Source of the DNA: Asterochloris sp. CNOR1
Lineage: Eukaryota > Chlorophyta > Trebouxiophyceae > Trebouxiales > Trebouxiaceae
Direction of reading: 5' to 3'
Assembly (NCBI GenBank): GCA_963969365.1
Contig: OZ017750.1
Span: forward strand, 3,286,001-3,350,000
Length of the DNA stretch: 64,000 nucleotides
Position 1 is the stretch's first letter. The number at the start of each line of letters is the position of its first letter. Made by a program: the position numbers and the translations under genes. Below the pieces are notes generated by a model. That model ran no database searches. It saw only the letters and a program-made list of their open reading frames with translations, and was not told the origin of the DNA. Shown piece after piece: positions 1 through 10,365 of this stretch.

Positions 1-2648
1 GCCTGCAGGGAAAGACAGGGCAGGGGACTGCAGAAGGGGCTCCTTATTGTGGCATGTCTGTGGGCAGAAGTCTGCCAAGCAAGCACAGCAAGCACTTGAA
101 CCATGAGAACTGCACAGCTCAGCACAGCGTCAGCCAGTCAGATGAGGCCCAACAGGTTTAGAGCACCAGGCAACACCTGCAGCAGGCACATGGGGCCTGG
201 CCAACCCAGCAGTTGTGCCTACCAATGACAGCTGAAGCAAGAAGGATGATGCCACAGCCCAGGGGGACGGTGCTGCACCAGCACAGGGACGTGCTGTCAG
301 CCACAGCGCCGAGGCTCAGTACAACAAGGCCAGTTGAGAGTGCAGCGCTCCCTGCACATGCCTGCACAGCACAGGCCACACGCTGACTACCGCATTGACC
401 AGGGTTTCACATGGCTTCCCTGGAAGCAGTGCAAGCAGAATTTGCAGGACTCACCAGCCATGCTTCTGCAGAGTGACAGGTCAGCCAGGTTTTCCAGGTC
501 TCAGGGACCATGTCTAAGGCAAAAGCATGCTGCCACAAGCTGCAGCACCAGCGGCGCATGGCAGGTCTGCAGTCTGTCGGCAGGGCCAGAGCTGTGCACC
601 AGGCCACGGCGCATGTCACTAGGCACCCTGTTAGCTGGAGCAGGAGAACTGCTAGCACCGCCAGGCATGCTGAAAATTCTAGAAAAGTGCCCATGAAGCT
701 CAACAAGTAGTCGAAGTCATTGCGCCCAGTATTGGCTGCTCATCGCAGCCTGCATGCTCTGGTCAACCTGTCTTTGTTTGACATTTTAGTATCATTGTTT
801 CCCTTTTGTGAACAGGAGCTGTGCAGAATGGATGCTAGGAGTTTCAGTAGGGGCCGACGACCCTGGGCTTCCCTGTAGCCAACTGCAAGAATGTAAAATG
901 ACAAGGTTGCCACCAGCCCTAGCTTGTATCAGTTGCATTGCTTGACAGCACTCTCTGAGGCAGCCAGTTATGGGCTGCTGGAAATAGCTCAGAAGCATGT
1001 CTCTTTGCCATTTCAAGATGAGGACTTGTCTGTCCTCAAGTCGATTTCAGCAGAGAGCATGCTGGTACCACCATGCGCATGGTGGCTTAGCGCAGTGCAG
1101 ATGCTAGCCGGGCTCCCTGAAGACCTTTCTAGGCAGCCTGGCGTCAGTGATGTACAGTGCGGCCAGGCAAGAGGCTCACCTGCCGCGGCTGGGTGCAAGG
1201 TGAGGCAGTGCAGGCGCTGCATCCTTGCTTGTCCTCTGCATCTTGGCAGACACTGCTGGACCTTGACACTTGTTGCAAGCTCTTCCAGGCCAGCAGGGTA
1301 GCCGTTTGAGTCGCTCTTGTGCTGATGGGCAACCTGCTGCTTGGCATCTGCGCCTGTGCTCCGCAGGCTTGACTGACACTGCCTCAGCTTGCCTCTGCTG
1401 TCTCAGCTTTGTATGGTCCACGCTCTTGGCAATCCTCTTGTCCGACAAGCAAGGATTGCTGTGTTCTGTGAACAGCCCACTGCATTGCAACCCTGGCAGT
1501 TCTGCCTGGCCTCCCCCACTCGTGACTGCAGGCACCCCCCACCTTGTTCAATACACTGAGACCTCCATCCTTGGCGCCACGCCCACCCGCAAAACCCCAA
1601 TGGCACCCCCTTGCAGCTTGGCTGTCCCACATGGAGCAGGCCCAATAGCCTGGCGCCACTCAATGCAGTACCAGACCTGGCAGACCCTGCAGCTGAGCCA
1701 GAGCAGTGATTTTAGCAGGCAGCCACACTCCATTGAGGGCTGCTGCGCTGCACACTGAATCTAGGGGAACTATCCAGGGATGGCAGCACCTGGCCTGGAC
1801 AGTTTGCTGGCGGTGCGGAGCATGTCATGACCAGAAAACATGTCATGTCGGTCCCTCTAGCAGTGATTGTGGCAACAGCAACTTGGACACTGGGGGACAC
1901 ATCTTGGCAGGGAGCTGGCCGCCTGGGCAATGTGACCGAGCTGCCAGCTAAGATTGGCCCAAGTGGACTTCTCTATCCTGGAGCTGCACCCTTTGCTTGC
2001 AGCCCAGCTGACCGACACAGCACTTGTCCCCGGCCCCTTCCTCATGCAAATGCCCTTCCTCTCATGATGCTCACGCTCCTGTATGGTCCACACAATATCA
2101 GTCTAGAGCGCTCGCTGCAGCAGTGCCCTGTCAACATGGCCCTGCTGGACGTATGCAAGCAGTCTTGGCACTGCATTTACTGTAGGAAAACAGTGCCCGC
2201 TGCTTCACCTTACGGACGAGGTCCAGTGCTGGTGCCTGGCCCAGACCCTGCATTGTGCAGTCGCCATGGAGGGCAGGTTGCCGGCCAGCACCTCTGCAGA
2301 ATCCATGCCATCTGCTTCAGTGCCAGATGAGCCTGTGTGGTGTCCTGCACAGGACAAGTGCAGGAGACATGCAGTTATTCTGGCAAGCACGGTTGCAGAA
2401 GACACAGGGCAGCAGTGAATGAGCAGTTTGATTCTCTCAGGCCAATAGTAACTGTGAAATGGATGTGACATGCACAATGCAGTCCATGCGACGTCTAGAG
2501 GTCTCTGCTACGTCTGGTTGAAACACGAGCTATCACCCAGGGCTACTGAGAGCCAGGTGGCTGTGATGTGCGCATCAGCCACTGCAAAAGTCACTTTCCA
2601 ATTTAAAGGGGTACTTTTCAGGGTCTGCACACAACTTGTCCTGCAAGC
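1..2648. other. No gene resolved upstream of the GS-like gene
   Basis: I find no recognisable protein family, tRNA or rRNA here. Open frames exist on both strands, but none has homology I recognise or a chain of phase-consistent splice sites. It may hold intergenic DNA, UTRs or exons of poorly conserved genes. The GS-like protein beginning at 2649 lacks the roughly 15-20 residues that usually precede its first conserved strand, so an upstream leader exon could also lie here. Confidence 0.4.
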
Positions 2649-5311
2649 ATGGCCGGCCGAGTCTTTGCAGAGGTGATATGGGTCGGCTGCGAGCTCGAGC
2701 TCCACTCCATGACCCGGGTGCTGCCCTGCATGCCCAGCGGGGTGCAGGAGCTGCCCACCTGGAGCTTTGACGGCAGCCAGACAGGGCAGGCCCCAGAGCA
2801 CTGCAGCGTGGTGTACCTGAAGCCCAGGAGCATCCACCCCGACCCATTCAGAAGTGGGCAGCACATCCTGGTGCTCTGCGACACCTTCACGCCCCCGCAG
2901 ATCGAGCAGGACGGCGCCCCGGGACAGGCGGTGCCCCACAGCAGCAATAACCGGGCTCCCTGCGAAAAGGTCATGGAAGCAGCGGCAGGGAGCGACCCCC
3001 AGTTCTCTGTGGAGCAGCAGTTCACTCTGCTGGACCCAGCCAGCAACTGGCCGCTAGGTGTGAGCTGGTCAGATGTTGCTGCAGTCATCAGTCACTTTGC
3101 AGCATTCTGCAACAGCCACTGCTTGCAGCCCCAGCTGCTGTCAGCACCTCAATGGCATCGCCATGGGCTACTCTGGCTCATTAGGTTGCTTGCTGGCAAG
3201 CTTCACTCCATCTGGCCTCTGCCCACTGCAGGTTGGCCAGAGGGAAGAGCTCCCGACCCGAGCATCACAAGCTATTGCGGGGCAGGCACAGGCCATGTGG
3301 CAGGCCGCAACCTCATGGAGGAGCACATGGCGGCTTGTTTGCAGGCACAGATTTCGATTTCAGGTGCGCCAAGGTCGCGGCTTGACACTGCAGGGGTTGC
3401 GTAGGGCCTGCTGCAGCTGCTGCTGTACCTAGCTGTTCTTGCACAAACGAAGGCCTGTTGCCATGCGCAGTCACACCTGCAGCACCCCATGTGGGGCAGT
3501 CGCTCGTCATCAGCCAGTTGTAGCATGTCCAGAAAAGGCCCAAGGCCTGGCTCAGCTCGTGCTACGTGTTGGGCAGCCGGCCATCGTGCCATTGCTGATG
3601 CCAGCGGTGGTCCCGCTCTATGGTCAATCCCGTGTCGTGGTCCTTCCTTGGGGGCTGCACTGAGTCAATGCTGGCTGGCTGCAGGCTCCAATGCTGGCGC
3701 CGTACCTGGGCAATGGAGCTACAGCCTGGGACCCTGTCCTGGCATTCAATTAGGGGATCAGCTGTGGCTCAGCAGATACCTGCTCATGCGATGTGCAGAG
3801 AGGCAGGGGGTCATAGCATCACTCGATCCCATGCCTGTGCCTGGCAACTGGAGTGGGTGCGGGGCAGCAATACATTACAGGTGAGGAGCTGGCTGGCTGG
3901 GGGACCAGCTGACCATGCACTGCTTGGCGCTGAGCACGCCTGGCTGCGCATCACTCAGCCTGCCTTGCCACTGGGGCTGCACCCCTGAACCTGTGCTGCA
4001 GTGTCTGCTTCAGCCAGTAGTGCATTTGCTTTACGTCCATCAGAGTACACGGCATTGGTCATGGGCCTCTGCTCAAACAGCTCTTTCCCCATCTGCAGCA
4101 CGCGGGAGACACGGCAGCCTGGGAAGGGCTGGTATGCTATACAGCAGCACGTCATGCGCCTAGGGGCAGTACATATGCAGCACATGATGGTTTATGGCCA
4201 GGGCAACATAAAGCGCCTGCTCAGCCCGGACGCGGGGCGCCAGCACCTCGCCTTCACTTGGGGCCTGGAGCAGAAGAGTGCCTCAGTCTGCATCCCACAC
4301 TCCGTCCTGCTCCAGCAGCAGGGGCACCTCGAGGACAGGCGGCCAGGTCAGTGCTTGCCTTGTTCAGCGCAGCCATGCCCCCAGACCTGTATTTAAGCCT
4401 GCCAGGACAACCCTGCCAGGGCCCAGCCTAGCTGGCCTGGGTAACTCCTGCCCACCTCGCAGCTGGCACATGCGCATCGCGGGTGCTCCGGTCTGTGGGT
4501 TTTGTCAGGGAATGGTTGGCAACTGCGGATGCTGTGGAGCCAGTGCGCAGAGCACAGCCCTCCGCACCGTCAAGATTCCCTCAGCATTATGCCTGCGCGT
4601 GTGGCCCTGTGGCAGGCCATCACGTGGTGCACATGGGCTGCGGGCCATCACGTGGTGCACATGCCTGCACAGAACCTAAAATCATCAGTAATTCCCCAGT
4701 CAGCGCTGATGATGCCAGGCCCTGGTGAGCTGACGAATTGTCCCCCTGCTGCAGCATCCAACATGGACCCCTACCTGGTGACCATGATGCTGGTGTGCAC
4801 CACCCTGGGTTACTCCCTGCCCTTCGGCATGGACTCTGATCAGCACAGCTCCTGCTCGGAGTCTGTCAGTGAGGCGCTGTCCCGTGGGAGCAGTGCAATT
4901 CTCGAGGTGAGAGATGCATGAGCGCTTGTGCTGTCATGCATTTTGCCTGCTTCTAGAGCCATGCTTCTGCGGCACAAGCACCTGTCCACGAGAGGGCCAG
5001 CACTGTACGACGCCTGTTTGCCTCTAGTAGGCAAGGCTGCTCTGCACACCTAGCACTTAACTCATGCTTGCCCATTTCTGAATGATGCAGCTGTGAGAGT
5101 GCAGTGCGCTGGCGGCAGTCTCACTCTACCTCTTGCTCAGCCCCTGAGGCTCAGTGCTTGTCTGCTGCAGGAAATGGAGCAGCTAGACTCAATCTCATCC
5201 AACTCCCAGGGCACCTCCCCGTTCGAAGCTGGCACCCTGGCAGAGTGCAGTGAGGATTACGATCCCCACCAGTCAAACCACACCCAGGTGTACTCCGGAA
5301 TGCAAGCCTGA
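2649..5311 (+). CDS. Glutamine synthetase-like protein, probable pseudoenzyme
   Basis: Six exons (2649-3057, 3232-3363, 3685-3880, 4099-4346, 4755-4906, 5171-5311) join in frame into about 425 residues that follow eukaryotic type II glutamine synthetase end to end. The beta-grasp motif FDGSQTGQAP, GDQLW, a DPxPVPGNW stretch and LEDRRPASNMDPY are kept. Key residues are not: the EQE metal-binding pair reads EQQ, QWE reads QWS, the GAGAHTN histidine motif reads GCGAAIH, GNERRL reads GNIKRL, and ASIRVPR reads ASVCIPH. In the family these bind metal, glutamate or ATP, so glutamine synthesis is unlikely. The last exon adds a serine- and acid-rich tail of about 47 residues with no counterpart in ordinary GS. 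No stop or frameshift interrupts the exons, which argues for a maintained protein rather than a pseudogene. A regulatory or structural role is inference. The N-terminus is short, so a leader exon may be missing. Confidence 0.85.
4615..4663. repeat. 28-bp tandem duplication in GS-like intron 4
   Basis: The same 21-bp block containing CACGTGGTGCACATG occurs twice, starting at 4615 and 4643, inside the intron between exons 4 and 5 of the GS-like gene. Each copy holds a CACGTG palindrome. It is probably a simple replication or unequal-exchange product. Confidence 0.8.
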
Positions 5312-6022
5312 GAAACTCTGTGCAGCCAGCGAGCAGGTGCCTTCTTTGTTGCCAATAGACAGTACAGACCCAAGCAGCGTTGAATACTGTTTGCCACCCT
5401 CAGACCCCAGCAGTGTTGCACTAGCAGCCAGTGCTTCAGTAGTCCGCGTGCCTATTGCACATCTGGAAGTGTTTAGTCTGCCGGTGGCTGCTGGACAGCT
5501 CCCATCTCCCAGTTGTGCCCTTGCACACTCTTGCCGCATCATCTGGGATGTGCAAAGCAAGAGGAGTACAATATATGAAAGGAATGAAAGGGACATACAA
5601 GTGTATTCAAAAGATACTGATTCAAAGCCTTACAAACAGCATGATGGCTGTGTGAACATTCAACTCGAACCCAGCTCCCATAGTCTGGGCGCCAAATGAC
5701 AAACATGTGACCAACAGGCAAGTTTGGCATCAGCTCAGTAAGCCTCAAAAGAAGCCATTACTGCGAAGCTGGCCGTGGAGACCCTGCTTTCTTTGAGGTC
5801 AAGCTGGAAGTACCAACATATGGACTGTGACAAGCGCCAAGGCTGCAAACCCGGCTGCAAAGGCCCACTGCGGCTCACGAAGGGCAAGACAGTCCATGCT
5901 TACTGTGATGCAGGTCAAAAATCAATCAGTTCAATTCTCGCCGTGCTGACCTCCTCTTCTTCATCACCATTGAACATGGACTCATGTTGACGAGGCCTGT
6001 CATGATGATGATGGTCTGGCGC
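5312..6022. other. Convergent 3' region between GS-like gene and acidic gene
   Basis: This stretch lies between the stop codon of the plus-strand GS-like gene and the stop codon of a minus-strand gene. It is less GC-rich than the flanking exons, as expected for facing 3' UTRs. I see no coding pattern or structured RNA. Confidence 0.5.
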
Positions 6023-7608
6023 TTATTGGCTCGCTTCTGAAGATGCTGTGCTAGAAGGCTCAGGACTCCCACCGCTGTCCTCTTTGTCATCAGCAACTCG
6101 TACATGCTTGCTGTTGTCAGTGTTGCACGTCACGTCAGATGATACGTTCTTGGTGTCTTCTGCATCTTCCTCGCCGTCGCTTGCACTCTCTTCGTCGCTT
6201 GCACTCTCTTCTTCATACTGACGAGTCTCTGCATCATCCTCACGAGAGTCCTCCACTGGAAGATTGGCATGAGGGGTTTGGACAGGTTGTGAAGGTGCAA
6301 TTGGAGGGAGCAATGGTGGCAGATGGGTTGTCTTTGCTGGCTCATTGAAGGAAGCACCCCCCAAGAGCGATTGCAGGGACAGAGCCTCTAATGACCTAGG
6401 TAGGGACAAGAGACTAAATGAGCACCAGGGACCCTGTGCTAGAGCACCTAGACAAAGCATGGGCGATTTGGCAACAAAAGCGGCGGACTGCCAGGGTTTG
6501 TTTGCCACCGATTTGGGCGTCAGCACATCGAACATTGAACTTGCCGAGCTTTGCACTGTAGGCCAGCAGACCTGCTTACAAAACCGCATCCTCTGGACAG
6601 TGCTCACTTGGGTGTGCCTGGGGCACTATCCCTTGCATCAACAGCCAGCCCTCCGCTGTCCCCATAAACTCCTGCGCCAAAGCCTGGACACCTGTGCCAG
6701 GCTCATGGCCGCCGCCTGCTTCCATCTCTGGCTGCTGCTGCTGCTGCTGGTGCTGGGGCAGTGTGGGAGCCGCCTGCTGTACCCTGCAGCCACAGGTTTG
6801 TTAGTCTTTCAGAAGTGCACGTCATTACCAGCTGCAGCACTGCTCTGGCTTCCTCTCAGCCAGCCCAAGTGTCAAAGAGCAGCTGGAGGCATGCCTGCCG
6901 CCAAAACAACAGCTTTGCCCTACAGAGAGAAGGTGTCTGGATTCCTGGGGGAAAATGCGGGCGTGTCGTTAGCTTTCTGTGAAAGCATGTGGTGCAGTCT
7001 TAACACACATTGGGTGTTGCTGTGTCGCTCAGGCAATCTGTCAAATGCAGTTGTGGCCCCAGAGCCAGTTATGACAGCACCAGAAGCTCTCACAGGCTCT
7101 AGGTGGCATGGGTCAAGACAATCCTGCGAGGCCACACAGGCTGAGGAGTCCTGGTGTACACTCAGGTTTCTGTTCTGAGCTCTCAGCATGCCTTTTTCAA
7201 GCAGTGCCCACTTGCGCAGCTGCCTGCTCCATCTGCCACCATGGCTCTGTCTCAGCAAGCCCATGATAGCAGGCGGCCACCCCCCCGCTGCTTCGTGCAC
7301 GGCAGAGTGCTCTGCATGCGGGAGGCTCACGTGGACTCCAGCCCATGGCTGGGCTCCACCTCTGCAACGGCTTCAGCCCCATGCTGCCTGCCAAAGGTGC
7401 CCCCCGGTCCCCAGATGCCATGGCCCGCGCGTAGTGCCTGCTGCAGCTCTGCCATCTTGTCCTCCATTCTGGGCGCCCACAAAGGCGTGTGCGTGGCCTT
7501 GACAGCATCCTCCAGACCATCCTCTCCCTCCAGGCCCTCTTCCTCCAAGCAGGCATCTCCAAATGAGCGCTTCTGCCCGATGCGCTTGGGGCGTCCTGTT
7601 GTGGCGTC
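6023..7608 (-). CDS. Uncharacterised acidic protein (partial model)
   Basis: Two stretches look coding. The upstream exon, 7360-7608, is bounded by ATGCAG and GAG|GTGGAG and encodes 83 residues in phase 0. It starts DATTGRPKRIGQKRSFGD, continues with an acidic patch, and has an amphipathic segment around MEDKMAELQQALRAG; the basic GRPKRIGQKR could be a nuclear targeting signal. The terminal exon runs from about 6330 down to the stop at 6023-6025. It is proline-rich at first, then strongly acidic and serine-rich with a duplicated ESASDEE/ESASDGEE motif. I could not connect the two securely: the exon ending at 7311 meets a stop in the expected phase, so an exon or splice site is misplaced. The family is not recognised. 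Low complexity, charge and the basic cluster suggest a nuclear protein, which is inference. Confidence 0.4.
6731..6749. repeat. Short GCT/CTG trinucleotide run
   Basis: About six uninterrupted GCT triplets lie within the introns of the minus-strand acidic gene. Comparable CAG/CTG runs occur in SMG1 coding exons, where they encode alanine or glutamine. Confidence 0.7.
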
Positions 7609-10365
7609 CTGCATGACAGCCAAGCAGTCTGGGGAGTAGCAATGTGCGTGCCATCCACAGCAACATCATGTTATCGCTGACAAGCATTCCTGGCAAGCCC
7701 ACTTCCATGCACGTAGCTCAGCTGCTGGTTTGCTGTGGGCGTGTGGCTAGGCTGCTGTACGCAGCTGACACTCAAGCAGGTTGTTGACATAGAACCTTGA
7801 TGCAACATTCTCAGTCAACCTCGCCCTTGTCTTACAGGCTGATCCCCATGCAGTGATCACAACTGACTCACAGGACATACCTGCTCACCTGAATGCCAGT
7901 GGCGCCGGTGGCTGGGACAGTGGTGCAGTCCTGCCTGAGAGGCTCTGCTGGCATGGTTGCTGGATGGGCAACGCAGTGGCGGTGGACAGGCCAGCTGCAA
8001 AGCTCAGATCACACTGATGAAAGAAGCTGCTGATGCACCTGCAGACACATGGCCAATACGAGGCGTTGATGCTCTCAGGCGCTGCTGGTGCGGCCGCGTG
8101 CATGTAGGTGGCACAGCAGCCACCAGACAGCAGCAGACACAGTGCCTCGTCGTGCCCAGCAAAAGAATTGTCATTGTAGTCTCAGGTAAACCCACATTGA
8201 AGTGACCTGTCCGCCATCAATTGTGCAAGCAACTAACAGGCTGCCCTTATTCTATCAAGGTGCCAGGCAGCACCAACTCCCGCTTGTTGCTCAAAAGCAG
8301 CAGACTAGCAGGCGGCAGGTTTGTGCACCGTCCCATAAAACATTCATCTGGCCTGCAGAGCCGGCACTGAAGGGAGACGCAGGCGCACCTGTGTCTGCTA
8401 AGGCTTGATTAAGGGTACAGGCGGCTACCTCATGGCCTGCAGTCATGGGATTGTCTGTGCTGACACATTTCTGCATCATGACTTCCACATGCTGGTGTGC
8501 AGTTGTACCAGTCTGCTATGCAGTTGGCAGTGGGCAGCAGGCAGGCAGCTGGACAGGATCTCACCAGCAGGAGCGAGGCGGTACAGTCCTCGCCTAACAG
8601 ACTATGGCAGGTGAATGACAGTCCCTTGCAGGGTGGCCTGCTGGTGTGCTGCTGAGAGAGTGTTCCCAGATCTAAAAAGACACAGTGGGGCTGAAATCAC
8701 AATGGGCTAAAATCGCAACCAACTTACCTCCAGGGAGTGCTTGGACAACCCAAACAGCTGTAATCCTTGTGGACTCTTTGGAAAACCAGCCTCATCCTGC
8801 ATTCTGCAAGACAGATTGGCAGCTGGCGCACAAGCCCCAGTTTGTTGGCATCACCCCCAAGTGCTGGCCAGCTGGATGCATCATGGGCACCTCAGCCATC
8901 TGTACAGGTGCGCAGCTGCTCGGTCTTGGCCCTGACTGATGTGCCTGTGGAGGGTACACCGCTTTGTGCCAATCTGCTGCAGCCAGTGAGATGCCCTCAT
9001 TGCGGACAGGTAATCTGCCACTTCGCATTACCTGAGCACTGCCGGACTGCCACCACTAGCTGCCAAAGCAAAGGTTCCTGCAACTGCCGAATTGCTGCTT
9101 TCCCTTCAGCTCAGCTGCAGCACAGCTGAACTTGCGATGCCAGCGTAGAGCACCAGCGCCAGCTGATATATCTGAGCTGCCTTTGTATTAATTGTCAGCA
9201 TGTCCCCAGACCCTTGTCTTGCCTGACAGCCCCCCAGGAAGGGTACGGAGATGAAGCGCAACACTGGGCAGTGGCCTTGCCTGCATGACCGGCTCTGTCT
9301 CTGCAATGGGCAGCGCATCCACAAGAGCTTTGTAGCGTTGGTCAGCTCTCAAACTGAGCTGTTGCAGCAGCTGCCCCAAGACGTAGCCAGGACAATCCCT
9401 CAGCAGCACTGGCTGGAGAGCTGCCTGCAGTCTGGTGCGTGCCTCTGCTGCTGTCAGCTGCCCTGCTGCACCCCCCTGATCCTCAGCCGTGAGCTCTGCA
9501 GCAAGAGGTCCCTTCTTACTTCTATCTCGCTGTAGGAAGCCGGCGCAGAAGCTGTTGAGGCAGAGCTCAGTCAATGGCTGTTGTGGCTGTTGACGACATT
9601 GCCTTCTCCAGGCAGACAAAATCTAAGACAGCTGCTTGTGTTCCAGTTCACTGACAGCCATTGTGGCTTTTCGCCCATTGGTCCAGTGGCAGGCTCATAT
9701 GCTGCCGGTCTCATGTCTGCAGCAGGGACCATCAAGGCTGGTGAGTTGCAGGTGTTGAAGTCACAGACCTTTCCAGGCCGCCCTGTTTGCCCCATGCAGG
9801 TGCAAAGGCGGCATCTGTGTTTCAAGGCTTTGAAGTTCAGACAACGTCCTCTTCTGCAGGCAGCTTGTTTGCCTTTGCACAATCTGCAGCAATGGGCGGC
9901 ACAATGCCGGTCACTCTACTGGTCAAAGTCACCACAGCTGGCACTGGCCTGGCTGTCTAATAACATCGCAAGAACATATGCAAAGGAGCCAGCAAGGTGT
10001 CTTAAGCTACAGAGGGTGCCGCCCGGCCACCAGAAGGCACTTACTTCACCAGCAGGCTTTAGTCAGTTGCATGGAAGATCTCATGCAAGTGACAGCCGCT
10101 ACACGAGGGCACACTTTGCCGCACACACCATGTGACAGTCCCTGTGCTGATATGTGTGACTGTGAAGACTCCCTCTGTGCCCATTGCACTACATCTGAAG
10201 CTACTGCATCATTGAAACTTGTCAAACAGCAACAGAGTGCAAGGTGATTGCTTTATACATGGGGAAGCAGCTGGGGTTGTGTGTGCTCTGTGGCCTGCTG
10301 CTTGGTCGCCAGAAGATCCAGACCTGATTTGGAGGATCTCAGGGGAGGCAGAGCTGAGGTGGAGC
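7609..10365. other. Mostly unresolved, possible minus-strand exons
   Basis: The 5' part of the acidic minus-strand gene probably lies here, and 9281-9619 looks coding on the minus strand (listed separately). Otherwise I find no recognisable family. A plus-strand segment near 8990-9060 contains CPHCGQ and further cysteines but has no supported exon boundaries. The first exons of the downstream VASt gene may begin in the last few hundred bases. Confidence 0.35.
9281..9619 (-). CDS. Possible exon of an uncharacterised protein
   Basis: A minus-strand stretch reads as helical, leucine-rich protein, including LTELCLNSFCAGFLQRD, a charged alanine-rich middle and VLLRDCPGYVLGQLLQQLS followed by a DQRYKALVDALP-like segment. 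It could end at a CAG|GCAAGG donor at 9281. Composition resembles real exons rather than the shadow frames nearby. Neither its partner exons nor a family could be identified. It may belong to the acidic gene to its left on the same strand or be a separate gene. Confidence 0.3.

Noticed and set aside
2649-5311. Ordinary active glutamine synthetase
   Set aside because: Several independent metal and substrate motifs are substituted in well-aligned regions; one sequencing error could not explain them.
8980-9070. Plus-strand CPHCG cysteine cluster resembling a zinc finger
   Set aside because: No flanking coding pattern or phase-consistent exons; cysteine codons arise readily from the TGC-rich sequence.
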